From NCBI RefSeq assembly GCF_949152225.1, contig NZ_CASCJC010000001.1:310001-374000 (forward strand): 64,000 nucleotides of DNA, in the 5' to 3' direction. The notes beneath the pieces were generated by a model that worked only from the letters and a program-made list of their open reading frames with translations, made no database searches and was not told where the DNA came from. Below, piece after piece: positions 31,605 through 39,770 of the stretch (within the stretch, counting starts at the first letter, position 1; every line of letters begins with the position of its first letter). Origin of the DNA: Ligilactobacillus sp900765635 (lineage in GTDB: Bacteria; Bacillota; Bacilli; Lactobacillales; Lactobacillaceae). Made by a program: the position numbers and the translations under genes.

Positions 31605-31788
31605 AGAATTAAATGAATTAACCACTGCTGAAATGCTTGAAAAAGAAAAGCAATATAAAGAAGAATTATTCAACTTACGCTTCCAATTAGCTACCGGTCA
31701 ATTAGAAAATACTGCTCGCTTGAAGGAAGTTCGTAAATCGATTGCACGCATCAAAACAGCGTTGCGTCAAGCAGAATTAAACAAATAA
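31594..31788 (+). CDS. rpmC: 50S ribosomal protein L29
   Basis: A 64-residue two-helix protein near the tunnel exit. The ATG at 31594 (MKAKELNELTTAEM) follows AGGTGG by 8 bases; an upstream in-frame GTG at 31582 lies within that site and would add four residues, so it was rejected. It overlaps the end of rplP, which implies translational coupling. Confidence 0.96.
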   Translation: MKAKELNELTTAEMLEKEKQYKEELFNLRFQLATGQLENTARLKEVRKSIARIKTALRQAELNK

Positions 31789-31814
31789 GAATACGAAAGG
31801 GAGGCTAATCGCGC

Positions 31815-32081
31815 ATGAGTGAAGGTCGTAACCAACGCAAAGTCTATCAAGGACGTGTCGTTTCTGACAAGATGGATAAAACAATCACAGTTGTTGTTGA
31901 AACTTATGTCAACCACAAAGTTTACGGCAAACGTGTTAAGTATTCCAAAAAATACAAAGCTCACGATGAAAACAACGAAGCAAAAGTTGGAGATATCGTA
32001 AAAATCATGGAAACTCGCCCATTGTCAGCTACAAAACGTTTCCGTTTATTAGAAATCGTTGAAAAAGCAGTTATTCTTTAA
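31815..32081 (+). CDS. rpsQ: 30S ribosomal protein S17
   Basis: An 88-residue OB-fold 16S-binding protein. The VVSDKMDKTITVVVE and ETRPLSATKRFRL motifs are canonical. RBS AAGGGAGG. It belongs to the S10 operon; rplN follows after a 64-base gap. Confidence 0.98.
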   Translation: MSEGRNQRKVYQGRVVSDKMDKTITVVVETYVNHKVYGKRVKYSKKYKAHDENNEAKVGDIVKIMETRPLSATKRFRLLEIVEKAVIL

Positions 32082-32145
32082 TCTAAAGGATAACATTTTG
32101 CACTGATTCGTATTCTGATCTAATAACGAAAGGAGGACACATACT

Positions 32146-32514
32146 GTGATCCAACAAGAAAGTCGTTTGAAAGTCGCTGATAATTCCGGTGCTCGTGAAA
32201 TCTTGGTTATCAAGATTTTGGGTGGTTCCCGTGTGAAGACTGCAAATATCGGTGACATCATCGTTGCTACTGTTAAACAAGCAACACCAGGTGGCGTTGT
32301 CAAAAAAGGCGATGTAGTTAAAGCTGTTATCGTTCGTACAAAGTTTGGTACACATCGTCCAGACGGTTCATACATCAAGTTTGATGAAAATGCAGCCGTA
32401 ATTATCGGTGAAGACAAATCACCTAAGGGTACACGTATTTTCGGGCCAGTTGCTCGTGAATTACGTGACGGAAACTTCATGAAGATCGTTTCCTTAGCAC
32501 CTGAAGTATTATAA
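32146..32514 (+). CDS. rplN: 50S ribosomal protein L14
   Basis: A 122-residue protein of the 50S interface that binds RsfS. MIQQESRLKVADNSGAREI start and GTRIFGPVARELR near the C-terminus fit. GTG start at 32146 behind AAAGGAGGA. In E. coli this is the first gene of the spc operon; no clear promoter is seen in the 64-base gap here. Confidence 0.98.
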   Translation: MIQQESRLKVADNSGAREILVIKILGGSRVKTANIGDIIVATVKQATPGGVVKKGDVVKAVIVRTKFGTHRPDGSYIKFDENAAVIIGEDKSPKGTRIFGPVARELRDGNFMKIVSLAPEVL

Positions 32515-32549
32515 TAACCATCTATCTGGCAAGGAGGTGCACATAAAGA

Positions 32550-32861
32550 ATGTTCGTTAAAAAGAATGACAAAGTTAAAGTTATCGCAGGTAAAGATAAA
32601 GGTAAAGAAGGCATTGTAGAACAAGTCTTCCCAGCAAAAGACCGTGTGATCGTTAAAGGTGTGAACATCGTTAAGAAGCATCAAAAGCCAACTAATGCAA
32701 ATCCTAATGGTGGGATTGTTGAAGTTGAAGCACCAATTCATGTTTCTAACGTTATGCTCATCGATCCTTCTAACAACGAAGCAACTCGTGTTGGCTTCAA
32801 GGTAGAAGATGGTAAGAAAGTCCGTGTTTCTAAAAAAACAGGTGAAACTTTAGATAAGTAG
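32550..32861 (+). CDS. rplX: 50S ribosomal protein L24
   Basis: A 103-residue KOW-domain assembly initiator. KVIAGKDKGKEGIVEQVFP is the KOW motif and VKKHQKPTNANPNGGI the conserved loop. RBS AAGGAGGTG. Confidence 0.98.
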   Translation: MFVKKNDKVKVIAGKDKGKEGIVEQVFPAKDRVIVKGVNIVKKHQKPTNANPNGGIVEVEAPIHVSNVMLIDPSNNEATRVGFKVEDGKKVRVSKKTGETLDK

Positions 32862-32886
32862 TTAGGGAAAGGAGGATACTTTCTTC

Positions 32887-33429
32887 ATGGTTAACCGTTT
32901 AAAAGAAAAATATGAAAAAGAAGTCGTTCCATCATTAATGGAAAAATTCAATTACACATCTATCATGCAAGCACCAAAGGTTGATAAGATTGTTATCAAC
33001 ATGGGTGTGGGTGATGCTGTAAGCAACGCTAAGAATTTGGATGAAGCTGTTGAAGAATTGACATTGATCTCTGGTCAAAAACCAGTTATCACAAAAGCTA
33101 AAAAGTCAATCGCTGGCTTCCGTTTACGTGAAGGTATGCCTATCGGAGCAAAGGTTACATTACGTGGCCAACGCATGTACGAATTCTTAGACAAGTTGGT
33201 TTCTGTATCATTACCACGTGTGCGTGACTTCCACGGTGTAAGTAAGCGTGCCTTCGATGGTCGCGGTAACTACACTTTGGGTGTACGTGAACAATTGATT
33301 TTCCCTGAAATCGATTTTGATAATGTTAATAAAGTTCGTGGTATGGATATCGTAATCGTTACAACTGCAAATACTGACGAAGAATCCAAAGAATTATTGA
33401 CACAGCTTGGAATGCCATTCGCTAAATAA
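32887..33429 (+). CDS. rplE: 50S ribosomal protein L5
   Basis: A 180-residue 5S-rRNA-binding protein of the central protuberance. INMGVGDAVSNAK near residue 38 and the FPEIDFD segment near 140 fit. RBS AAAGGAGG. Confidence 0.98.
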   Translation: MVNRLKEKYEKEVVPSLMEKFNYTSIMQAPKVDKIVINMGVGDAVSNAKNLDEAVEELTLISGQKPVITKAKKSIAGFRLREGMPIGAKVTLRGQRMYEFLDKLVSVSLPRVRDFHGVSKRAFDGRGNYTLGVREQLIFPEIDFDNVNKVRGMDIVIVTTANTDEESKELLTQLGMPFAK

Positions 33430-33444
33430 GAGGGGGTTACACAC

Positions 33445-33630
33445 TTGGCTAAAAAGTCACAAATTGCAAAGAATAAGCGTCCTGCTAAGTTCTCAACACA
33501 AGAATATACACGTTGCGAACGTTGTGGCCGCCCACATTCTGTATATCGTAAGTTTAAGTTATGCCGTGTTTGCCTACGAGATCTTGCTCATAAGGGTCAA
33601 ATCCCTGGCATGAAAAAGGCTAGCTGGTAA
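33445..33630 (+). CDS. rpsN: 30S ribosomal protein S14, zinc-binding type
   Basis: A 61-residue S14 of the C+ (zinc) type: CERCGRPHSVYRKFKLCRVC has the two CxxC pairs. Start is TTG at 33445. This short form contrasts with the zinc-free S14 of about 89 residues that many Firmicutes carry elsewhere as a reserve under zinc limitation; none is in this window. Confidence 0.98.
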   Translation: MAKKSQIAKNKRPAKFSTQEYTRCERCGRPHSVYRKFKLCRVCLRDLAHKGQIPGMKKASW

Positions 33631-33662
33631 TCCAACAATAGACATGTAAAGGAGGCAAAAAC

Positions 33663-34061
33663 ATGGTCATGACTGATCCAATTGCAGACTTCTTAACACG
33701 CGTGCGCAATGCTAACATGGCAAAGCACGAATCAGTAGAAGTACCTGCTTCAAAAATCAAGCGTGACATCGCAGAAATCCTTAAAAATGAAGGTTTCGTA
33801 CGCGATGTTGAATATATTGATGATAACAAGCAAGGTATCATCCGCGTATTCTTGAAATATGGAAAGAACAATGAACGCGTAATCTCTGGTATTCGTCGTA
33901 TCTCAAAACCAGGTTTACGTTCTTACGTAAAAGCAGATGCAGTTCCTAAGGTTTTAAATGGCTTAGGTATTGCTATCTTATCAACATCTGAAGGTGTTAT
34001 GACAGATAAAGATGCTCGCGCTAAGAAAATCGGCGGCGAAGTTATCGCTTACGTATGGTAA
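33663..34061 (+). CDS. rpsH: 30S ribosomal protein S8
   Basis: A 132-residue 16S-binding protein, the translational repressor of the spc operon in E. coli. ATG at 33663 (MVMTDPIADFLTR) after AAAGGAGG; an ATG two codons later is less well placed. The C-terminal STSEGVMTDKDARAKKIGGE motif is partly visible and typical. Confidence 0.98.
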   Translation: MVMTDPIADFLTRVRNANMAKHESVEVPASKIKRDIAEILKNEGFVRDVEYIDDNKQGIIRVFLKYGKNNERVISGIRRISKPGLRSYVKADAVPKVLNGLGIAILSTSEGVMTDKDARAKKIGGEVIAYVW

Positions 34062-34092
34062 TATAATTTAACCGTAAGGAGGTGTCCATCTC

Positions 34093-34629
34093 GTGAGTCG
34101 TATTGGTTTTAAAGTAGTTGAATTGCCTGCTGGCGTTGAAGTTAAACAAGACGGCAACGTAGTGACTGTTAAAGGTCCTAAAGGCGAATTAACTCGTGAA
34201 TTCTCTGACAAGATTGCAATCAAAGTAGAAGGTAATCAAGTAACATTTGAACGTTCTGCTGAAGATAATAAGACAAAAGCATTACATGGTACAACTCGTG
34301 CTAACTTCCATAACATGGTAGTTGGTGTATCTGAAGGCTTCAAGAAAGAACTTGAACTTCGTGGTGTTGGTTACCGTGCACAAATGAAGGGTAGCACACT
34401 TGTATTAAACGTTGGCTACTCCCATCCAGTTGAATTTGCTGAAGAAGAAGGCGTGAAGTTTGAAGCACCTTCTGCAACATCAATCATCGTTTCTGGTATC
34501 AGCAAAGAAGTTGTTGGTGACGTTGCTGCGCGTATTCGTGCAACTCGTGCACCAGAACCTTACAAGGGCAAAGGTATTCGCTATGTTGGTGAATTTGTTC
34601 GTCGTAAGGAAGGTAAGACTGGTAAATAA
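34093..34629 (+). CDS. rplF: 50S ribosomal protein L6
   Basis: A 178-residue protein with two repeated alpha/beta domains near the factor-binding site. The C-terminal EPYKGKGIRYVGEFVRRKEGK is the family signature. GTG start at 34093 with AAGGAGGTG upstream. Confidence 0.98.
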   Translation: MSRIGFKVVELPAGVEVKQDGNVVTVKGPKGELTREFSDKIAIKVEGNQVTFERSAEDNKTKALHGTTRANFHNMVVGVSEGFKKELELRGVGYRAQMKGSTLVLNVGYSHPVEFAEEEGVKFEAPSATSIIVSGISKEVVGDVAARIRATRAPEPYKGKGIRYVGEFVRRKEGKTGK

Positions 34630-34679
34630 TAAAAACGCAGCGTAACTCGCTGATAAAATTAATCTAAGAGGTGAAAATT

Positions 34680-35036
34680 GTGATTTCAAAACCAGATAAG
34701 AATAAGACACGTCAAAAACGTCATACACGTGTCCGTGGTAAAATCTCTGGTACTGCTGAGTGCCCACGCTTAAATGTTTATCGTTCAAACAAAAACATCT
34801 ACGCTCAAGTTATTGATGACGTAGCGGGTGTGACGCTAGTTAGTGCCTCTACTTTAGACAGTGAAGTAAGCGGCAGCACAAAAACTGAACAAGCTGCTTC
34901 AGTTGGTGCTGTTGTTGCAAAGCGTGCTTTGGACAAAGGTATCAAAGAAGTTGTATTTGACCGTGGTGGATACCTTTATCATGGACGTGTGTTAGCTTTA
35001 GCTGAAGCTGCACGCGAAAATGGTTTAGACTTTTAG
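34680..35036 (+). CDS. rplR: 50S ribosomal protein L18
   Basis: A 118-residue 5S-rRNA-binding protein. Start is GTG at 34680 (MISKPDKNKTRQKRH); the frame-opening GTG at 34671 is inside the ribosome binding site AGAGGTGA. The C-terminal FDRGGYLYHGRVLALAEAAR is canonical. Confidence 0.97.
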   Translation: MISKPDKNKTRQKRHTRVRGKISGTAECPRLNVYRSNKNIYAQVIDDVAGVTLVSASTLDSEVSGSTKTEQAASVGAVVAKRALDKGIKEVVFDRGGYLYHGRVLALAEAARENGLDF

Positions 35037-35057
35037 GAAAAGGAGGAAATAACGTTT

Positions 35058-35558
35058 ATGGCTTTTATTGATCCAGCTCAATTAGATTTAGAAGATCGCG
35101 TTGTTGCGATTAACCGTATCACAAAAGTTGTTAAAGGTGGACGTCGCTTGCGTTTTGCCGCTTTAGTGATTGTCGGTGACCACAATGGCCACGTAGGTTT
35201 TGGTACTGGTAAAGCTCAAGAAGTTCCAGAAGCTATTCGTAAAGCCGTTGATGCTGCTCGTAAGAACTTAATCGAAGTTCCAATGGTTGGAACAACACTT
35301 CCTCACGAAGTTATCGGTCAATACAGCGGTAGTCGTATCATGTTGAAACCAGCTGAAGCCGGTTCTGGGGTTGCTGCTGGTGGCGCGGTTCGTGCCGTTA
35401 TGGAACTTGCAGGTGTTGCTGATGTGACAAGTAAATCATTAGGTTCAAACACACCAATCAACGTTGTACGTGCTACAATGGATGGTTTAACACAAATGAA
35501 GAGTGCAGAACAAGTTGCTGCTTTACGTGGCGTAACTGTTCAACACTTAGCTAAGTAA
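35058..35558 (+). CDS. rpsE: 30S ribosomal protein S5
   Basis: A 166-residue protein involved in mRNA unwinding and decoding fidelity. RVVAINRITKVVKGGRRLRF is the dsRNA-binding-like N-terminal domain, and the GHVGFGTGKAQEVPEA motif follows. No change in the spectinomycin loop is evident. RBS AAAAGGAGGA. Confidence 0.98.
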   Translation: MAFIDPAQLDLEDRVVAINRITKVVKGGRRLRFAALVIVGDHNGHVGFGTGKAQEVPEAIRKAVDAARKNLIEVPMVGTTLPHEVIGQYSGSRIMLKPAEAGSGVAAGGAVRAVMELAGVADVTSKSLGSNTPINVVRATMDGLTQMKSAEQVAALRGVTVQHLAK

Positions 35559-35571
35559 GGAGGACAATTTC

Positions 35572-35754
35572 ATGGCTAACTTAAAAGTTACTTTAGTTCG
35601 TTCTGTCATTGGACGTCCTCAAAACCAACGCGACATCGTTAAAGGCTTAGGTCTTGGACGTGTAAACAGCTCTGTTGTCGTTCCTGACAATGCAGCTATG
35701 CGTGGTGTGATCAGAAAAATCAATCATTTAGTGGACGTTGAATTGGCTAAATAG
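35572..35754 (+). CDS. rpmD: 50S ribosomal protein L30
   Basis: A 60-residue protein; LKVTLVRSVIGRPQNQRDIV and the GLGL motif identify it. Starts 13 bases after rpsE, with AAGGAGGAC inside the gap. Confidence 0.97.
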   Translation: MANLKVTLVRSVIGRPQNQRDIVKGLGLGRVNSSVVVPDNAAMRGVIRKINHLVDVELAK

Positions 35755-35788
35755 TCAATATTTAGTTTAATAAGGAGGTGCCAACCTG

Positions 35789-36223
35789 ATGAAATTACAT
35801 GAATTAAAACCAAGTGAAGGTTCACGCCAAGTACGCAACCGTGTTGGTCGTGGTACTTCATCTGGCAACGGTAAGACTGCTGGCCGTGGTCAAAAAGGTC
35901 AAAAGGCTCGTAGCAAAGTACGTTTGGGCTTTGAAGGTGGACAAATGCCATTGTTCCGTCGTATGCCAAAACGTGGTTTCAACAACATCAACCGCAAAGA
36001 ATATGCGATTGTTAACCTAGACACATTAAACAAATTTGAAGATGGTGCAGAAGTAACACCAGCATTGCTTGTAGAATCTGGTCTTGTTAAAAATGAAAAA
36101 GACGGTATCAAGATTTTGGGTAATGGTGAATTGAGCAAGAAACTTGTTGTGAAAGCTCATAAGTTCTCTGCATCTGCAAAGGCTGCTATCGAAGCAGCAG
36201 GCGGACAAGCTGAGGTGATTTAA
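35789..36223 (+). CDS. rplO: 50S ribosomal protein L15
   Basis: A 144-residue late-assembly protein. The basic, glycine-rich N-terminus VGRGTSSGNGKTAGRGQKGQ and the LRRMPKRGF-like motif (FRRMPKRGFNN) are typical. RBS AAGGAGGTG. The secY start follows after only 4 bases. Confidence 0.98.
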   Translation: MKLHELKPSEGSRQVRNRVGRGTSSGNGKTAGRGQKGQKARSKVRLGFEGGQMPLFRRMPKRGFNNINRKEYAIVNLDTLNKFEDGAEVTPALLVESGLVKNEKDGIKILGNGELSKKLVVKAHKFSASAKAAIEAAGGQAEVI

Positions 36224-36227
36224 TAAG

Positions 36228-37523
36228 ATGCTTAAGACAATGAAGAATGCCTTTGCTGTAAAAGAGATCCGTCAAAAAATCTTATTTACCTTAGGTGTCT
36301 TGATTGTATTTCGCTTAGGCACTTATATCACCGTCCCTGGGATCAACGCTAAGGCTTTGACTAGCGTTGCATCTTCAGGGTTAATTAGTATCTTGAATAC
36401 TTTTAGTGGTGGCGGTTTAACAAATTATTCCGTTCTTGCGATGGGAGTTTCTCCATACATTACCGCTCAAATCATTGTCCAATTGTTACAAATGGACATC
36501 GTGCCACGTTTTGTGGAATGGAGCAAGCAAGGGGAAGTTGGTCGTCGTAAACTTAATCAAGTGACAAGATATTTGACGATCGTGCTCGCGTTTATACAAT
36601 CAATCGGAATCACTGCTGGTTTTAACACTTTAAGTAGTTTGAATTTAGTTAAAGATCCAAGTGTACAAACATACGTGACTATCGGTATCATTTTGACGGC
36701 CGGTACGATGTTTACAACATGGCTTGGTGATATGATTACCGAACGTGGTTTAGGTAACGGGATTTCAATGATTATTATGGCCGGAATCGTTGCACGTATT
36801 CCAACAGGCATTCATAAGATTTTCAACGAACAATTTTTAGGAGTACCAACTGCTGAATTATGGAAACCAATCTTGTATTGTGTAGCATTGTTTGTAATTA
36901 TCTTAATCATCGTAACCTTTGTTACCTATGTACAACAAGCAAGCTATAAGATTCCAATTCAATATACAAGAAGATTAGCCGGTGCTAGCGAAAACTCATA
37001 CCTTCCATTGAAGGTCAATGTAGCTGGGGTTATTCCAGTTATCTTTGCTAGTTCGTTTATTGCAACGCCACAAGCTATCTTGATGGCCTTTACACAAAGT
37101 CATAGTGCAGATACTTGGTATCAAGTAATGACTAAGATTTTTAACATGCAAACAGCACCTGGTATGACATTGTATACTGTATTGATTATCTTGTTTACAT
37201 TCTTCTATGCTTTTGTGCAAGTTAATCCAGAAAAATTATCTGAAAACTTACAAAAACAAGGTAGTTATATTCCTTCGGTTTGGCCGGGTAAAGAAACTGA
37301 AAAGTATGTAACAGGTTTGTTGATGCGTTTAAGTTCAGTAGGTTCTTTGTTCTTAGGTTTAGTGGCTTTAATTCCGCTATTAGCTGCAGCAATTTGGGGC
37401 TTGGATGAATCCATCGGTTTAGGTGGTACAAGTCTTTTGATTGTTGTGGGGGTAACCTTAGAAACAATGCGTCAAATTAACGGTATGATGATGAAACGTG
37501 AATATGTAGGTTTTATCAGATAA
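36228..37523 (+). CDS. secY: SecY preprotein translocase channel subunit
   Basis: A 431-residue inner-membrane protein with about ten transmembrane helices, the protein-conducting pore with SecE and SecG. RLGTYITVPGIN (about residue 27) begins helix 1, the plug region with FSGGGLTNYSVLAMGVSPYI follows, and the conserved cytoplasmic motif YTRRLAG is near 250. The RBS GAGGTGAT lies inside rplO. A terminator follows the gene, so adk is served by its own promoter. Confidence 0.98.
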   Translation: MLKTMKNAFAVKEIRQKILFTLGVLIVFRLGTYITVPGINAKALTSVASSGLISILNTFSGGGLTNYSVLAMGVSPYITAQIIVQLLQMDIVPRFVEWSKQGEVGRRKLNQVTRYLTIVLAFIQSIGITAGFNTLSSLNLVKDPSVQTYVTIGIILTAGTMFTTWLGDMITERGLGNGISMIIMAGIVARIPTGIHKIFNEQFLGVPTAELWKPILYCVALFVIILIIVTFVTYVQQASYKIPIQYTRRLAGASENSYLPLKVNVAGVIPVIFASSFIATPQAILMAFTQSHSADTWYQVMTKIFNMQTAPGMTLYTVLIILFTFFYAFVQVNPEKLSENLQKQGSYIPSVWPGKETEKYVTGLLMRLSSVGSLFLGLVALIPLLAAAIWGLDESIGLGGTSLLIVVGVTLETMRQINGMMMKREYVGFIR

Positions 37524-37531
37524 AACTTTTG

Positions 37532-37572
37532 AAAGTTGGTTTAAACAATTTGTTGTTTGAACCAACTTTTTT
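37532..37572 (+). terminator. Terminator after secY
   Basis: Arms AAAGTTGGTTTAAACAA and TTGTTTGAACCAACTTT with a T run of seven or more. This divides the long ribosomal cluster into at least two transcripts. Confidence 0.88.
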
Positions 37573-37601
37573 TGGTTGTTGTAGCAAATTTAAGGTATAA
37601 T
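37572..37601 (+). promoter_or_regulatory. Probable adk promoter
   Basis: TATAAT (37596-37601) is perfect; the -35 candidate TTGGTT (37572-37577) is 18 bases upstream and overlaps the T tail of the secY terminator. Confidence 0.55.
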
Positions 37602-37641
37602 ATAGTAGTTATTATTATAAAATATTTGGAGGATGTTCATT

Positions 37642-38301
37642 ATGGCAATGAATCTCATGTTAATGGGACTACCTGGTGCAGGTAAAGGCACACAAGCCGA
37701 AAAAATCGTGGACGAATACAAGATTCCACATATTTCAACCGGAGATATTTTTAGAGCTGCAATTAAAAATCAAACTCCAATGGGTATAGAAGCTAAGAAA
37801 TATATCGATAAAGGTGAATTGGTACCCGATGAAGTTACTAACGGAATCGTTAAGGAACGCTTAGCACAAGATGATGTTAAAGATGGTTTCTTATTAGATG
37901 GTTTCCCACGTAACATGGCGCAAGCACAAGCTTTAGAAGAAATTGGTGCACAATTAGGCAAACCATTAGCTGGTGTGATTAACATTCATGTTGATCCTGA
38001 ATCATTGATGGAACGTTTAACAGGTCGTTATATTTGTCGGGATTGTGGGGCAACATATCACAAGGTATTTAATCCAACTAAAGAAGAAGGTACCTGTGAT
38101 CGTTGTGGTGGTCATGAGTTTTATCAACGTGAAGATGATAAACCAGAAACAGTTAAGAACCGCTTGGATGTTAACATCAAGATGAATACACCATTACTTG
38201 ATTTTTATGCACAAAAAGGTATTTTAAATGAAGTAAATGGTAATCAAGATATCGATAAAGTTTTTGCAGATGTCAAAGCAATCTTAGATAATCTAAAATA
38301 A
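37642..38301 (+). CDS. adk: Adenylate kinase
   Basis: A 219-residue enzyme catalysing ATP + AMP to 2 ADP. P-loop GLPGAGKGTQ (about residues 9-18), AMP-binding DGFPRNMAQA (about 83), and a zinc-binding LID with four cysteines (CRDCGATYH...CDRCGG, about 132-155), the Gram-positive long form. Start is ATG at 37642; an in-frame ATG at 37633 overlaps the RBS TTGGAGGAT and was rejected. Confidence 0.97.
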   Translation: MAMNLMLMGLPGAGKGTQAEKIVDEYKIPHISTGDIFRAAIKNQTPMGIEAKKYIDKGELVPDEVTNGIVKERLAQDDVKDGFLLDGFPRNMAQAQALEEIGAQLGKPLAGVINIHVDPESLMERLTGRYICRDCGATYHKVFNPTKEEGTCDRCGGHEFYQREDDKPETVKNRLDVNIKMNTPLLDFYAQKGILNEVNGNQDIDKVFADVKAILDNLK

Positions 38302-38310
38302 TAAAAAAAC

Positions 38311-38512
38311 AACCTGAATTAGCATTTTTTAGCAATAAGGCTTGTAAAAACGCCTTGGCTATGGTATGATAATTCAGGTTTATCTTTTCAATAGGCCCAG
38401 TTTGCCCTTTTTTAGGACAAGCGGACTTGCGGAAAAAGGTGGGACTCCGTAAAAGCTTCTCACATTTTTACGTGTAAAGTTTTCAAACCAATTTTTAAGG
38501 AGGTACTTTTGC
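38311..38512 (+). promoter_or_regulatory. infA promoter inside an inverted repeat, with structured leader
   Basis: TTGTAA (38342-38347) and extended -10 TGGTATGAT (38362-38370) have a 17-base spacer. A perfect 10-base inverted repeat, AACCTGAATT (38311-38320) and AATTCAGGTT (38371-38380), surrounds the promoter. An inner AAGGC/GCCTT hairpin (38337-38356) is nested within. The leader to infA, about 135 bases, is GC-richer and probably folded. Confidence 0.65.
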
Positions 38513-38731
38513 GTGGCGAAAGATGATGTGATTGAAATTGAGGGTACGATCAAAGAAACGTTGCCAAATGCGATGTTCAAAGTTGAACTCGAAAACGGGC
38601 ATGAAATTCTAGCACACGTTTCCGGTAAGATCCGCATGAATTATATTCGTATTCTGCCCGGAGACAAGGTTACTGTTGAAATGTCCCCTTACGATTTGAC
38701 TAAGGGTCGCATTACCTATCGCTTTAAATAG
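38513..38731 (+). CDS. infA: Translation initiation factor IF-1
   Basis: A 72-residue OB-fold factor that binds the 30S A site. MAKDDVIEIEGTI and the C-terminal DLTKGRITYRFK are canonical. Start is GTG at 38513 behind AAGGAGGTA. Confidence 0.98.
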   Translation: MAKDDVIEIEGTIKETLPNAMFKVELENGHEILAHVSGKIRMNYIRILPGDKVTVEMSPYDLTKGRITYRFK

Positions 38732-38765
38732 ATTGTACTTCAAAACTATTTAGGAGGTATAATTC

Positions 38766-38879
38766 ATGAAAGTAAGACCATCAGTTAAACCAATGTGCGA
38801 ACATTGCAAAGTAATCAAGCGCAAAGGTCGCGTTATGGTTATTTGTGATAACCCTAAGCACAAACAACGTCAAGGATAA
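38766..38879 (+). CDS. rpmJ: 50S ribosomal protein L36
   Basis: A 37-residue zinc-ribbon protein. It starts MKVRPSVKPMCEHCK, and the metal ligands are Cys11, Cys14, Cys27 and His32 (VICDNPKH). As I recall the usual C+ form has 38 residues; here the segment after Cys27 is one residue shorter. RBS TAGGAGGTA. It lies between infA and rpsM, its standard place. Confidence 0.97.
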   Translation: MKVRPSVKPMCEHCKVIKRKGRVMVICDNPKHKQRQG

Positions 38880-38904
38880 TAATTAATTAGGAGGTGTAAT
38901 TGTA

Positions 38905-39270
38905 ATGGCTCGTATTGCAGGTATCGATTTACCACGCGACAAGCGTATCGTAATCGGATTAACTTATATTTACGGAATCGGTAATTCCACAGCTAAGAAA
39001 GTTTTGGCTGAAGCAGGTGTTTCTGAAGATGTTCGCGTTCGCGATTTAACAGCAGATCAAGAAGATAAGATCCGTGCTGTTGTTGATAAGATCAAAGTTG
39101 AAGGTGACTTACGTCGTGAAGTTTCCTTAAATATCAAGCGTCTTTCAGAAATTGGCTCTTACCGTGGTCTTCGTCACCGTCGTCACTTGCCTGTTCGTGG
39201 TCAAAATACCAAGAACAACGCTCGTACACGTAAAGGCCCAGCAATTTCAATTGCAGGTAAGAAGAAATAA
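38905..39270 (+). CDS. rpsM: 30S ribosomal protein S13
   Basis: A 121-residue 30S head protein that contacts the P-site tRNA and L5. MARIAGIDLPRDKR start and the basic tail RGQNTKNNARTRKGP are typical. RBS TAGGAGGTG. Confidence 0.98.
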   Translation: MARIAGIDLPRDKRIVIGLTYIYGIGNSTAKKVLAEAGVSEDVRVRDLTADQEDKIRAVVDKIKVEGDLRREVSLNIKRLSEIGSYRGLRHRRHLPVRGQNTKNNARTRKGPAISIAGKKK

Positions 39271-39299
39271 TTTTATTGTAAAAGGAGGTTAGCTATTTC

Positions 39300-39686
39300 A
39301 TGGCAGTTAAGAAAACACGCAAGCGTCGTGTGAAAAAGAATATCGAAAGCGGCGTTGCACACATTCATTCAACATTTAACAACACACTTGTTATGATTAC
39401 AGACGTTCATGGTAACGCCGTAGCATGGTCATCAGCAGGTGCTTTAGGCTTCAAGGGCTCTCGTAAGTCTACTCCATTTGCTGCTCAAATGGCTGCAGAA
39501 GCAGCTGCTAAAGGCGCAATGGATCATGGCATGAAGACTGTAGAAGTTGCAGTTAAAGGCCCAGGTTCTGGTCGTGAAGCAGCAATTCGCGCTCTTCAAA
39601 CAACTGGTCTTGAAGTTACATCTATCAAGGATGTTACACCAGTTCCTCATAATGGATGCCGTCCTCCAAAACGCCGTCGTGTTTAA
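39300..39686 (+). CDS. rpsK: 30S ribosomal protein S11
   Basis: A 128-residue platform protein. GVAHIHSTFNNTLV near the start and the C-terminal PHNGCRPPKRRRV are diagnostic. RBS AAAGGAGG. Confidence 0.98.
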   Translation: MAVKKTRKRRVKKNIESGVAHIHSTFNNTLVMITDVHGNAVAWSSAGALGFKGSRKSTPFAAQMAAEAAAKGAMDHGMKTVEVAVKGPGSGREAAIRALQTTGLEVTSIKDVTPVPHNGCRPPKRRRV

Positions 39687-39770
39687 TGTGGGTCAGTTTT
39701 CATTTTGAGAAAGAACTCATAATGTTTTCACCAGATTGCACGTTACGTTTTGAAAGGGGTAAAGATAAGA

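Noticed and set aside
32049..32741. Long reverse-strand frame of 230 codons across rplN/rplX
   Set aside because: Antisense shadow of highly expressed ribosomal genes; no RBS and no recognisable family.
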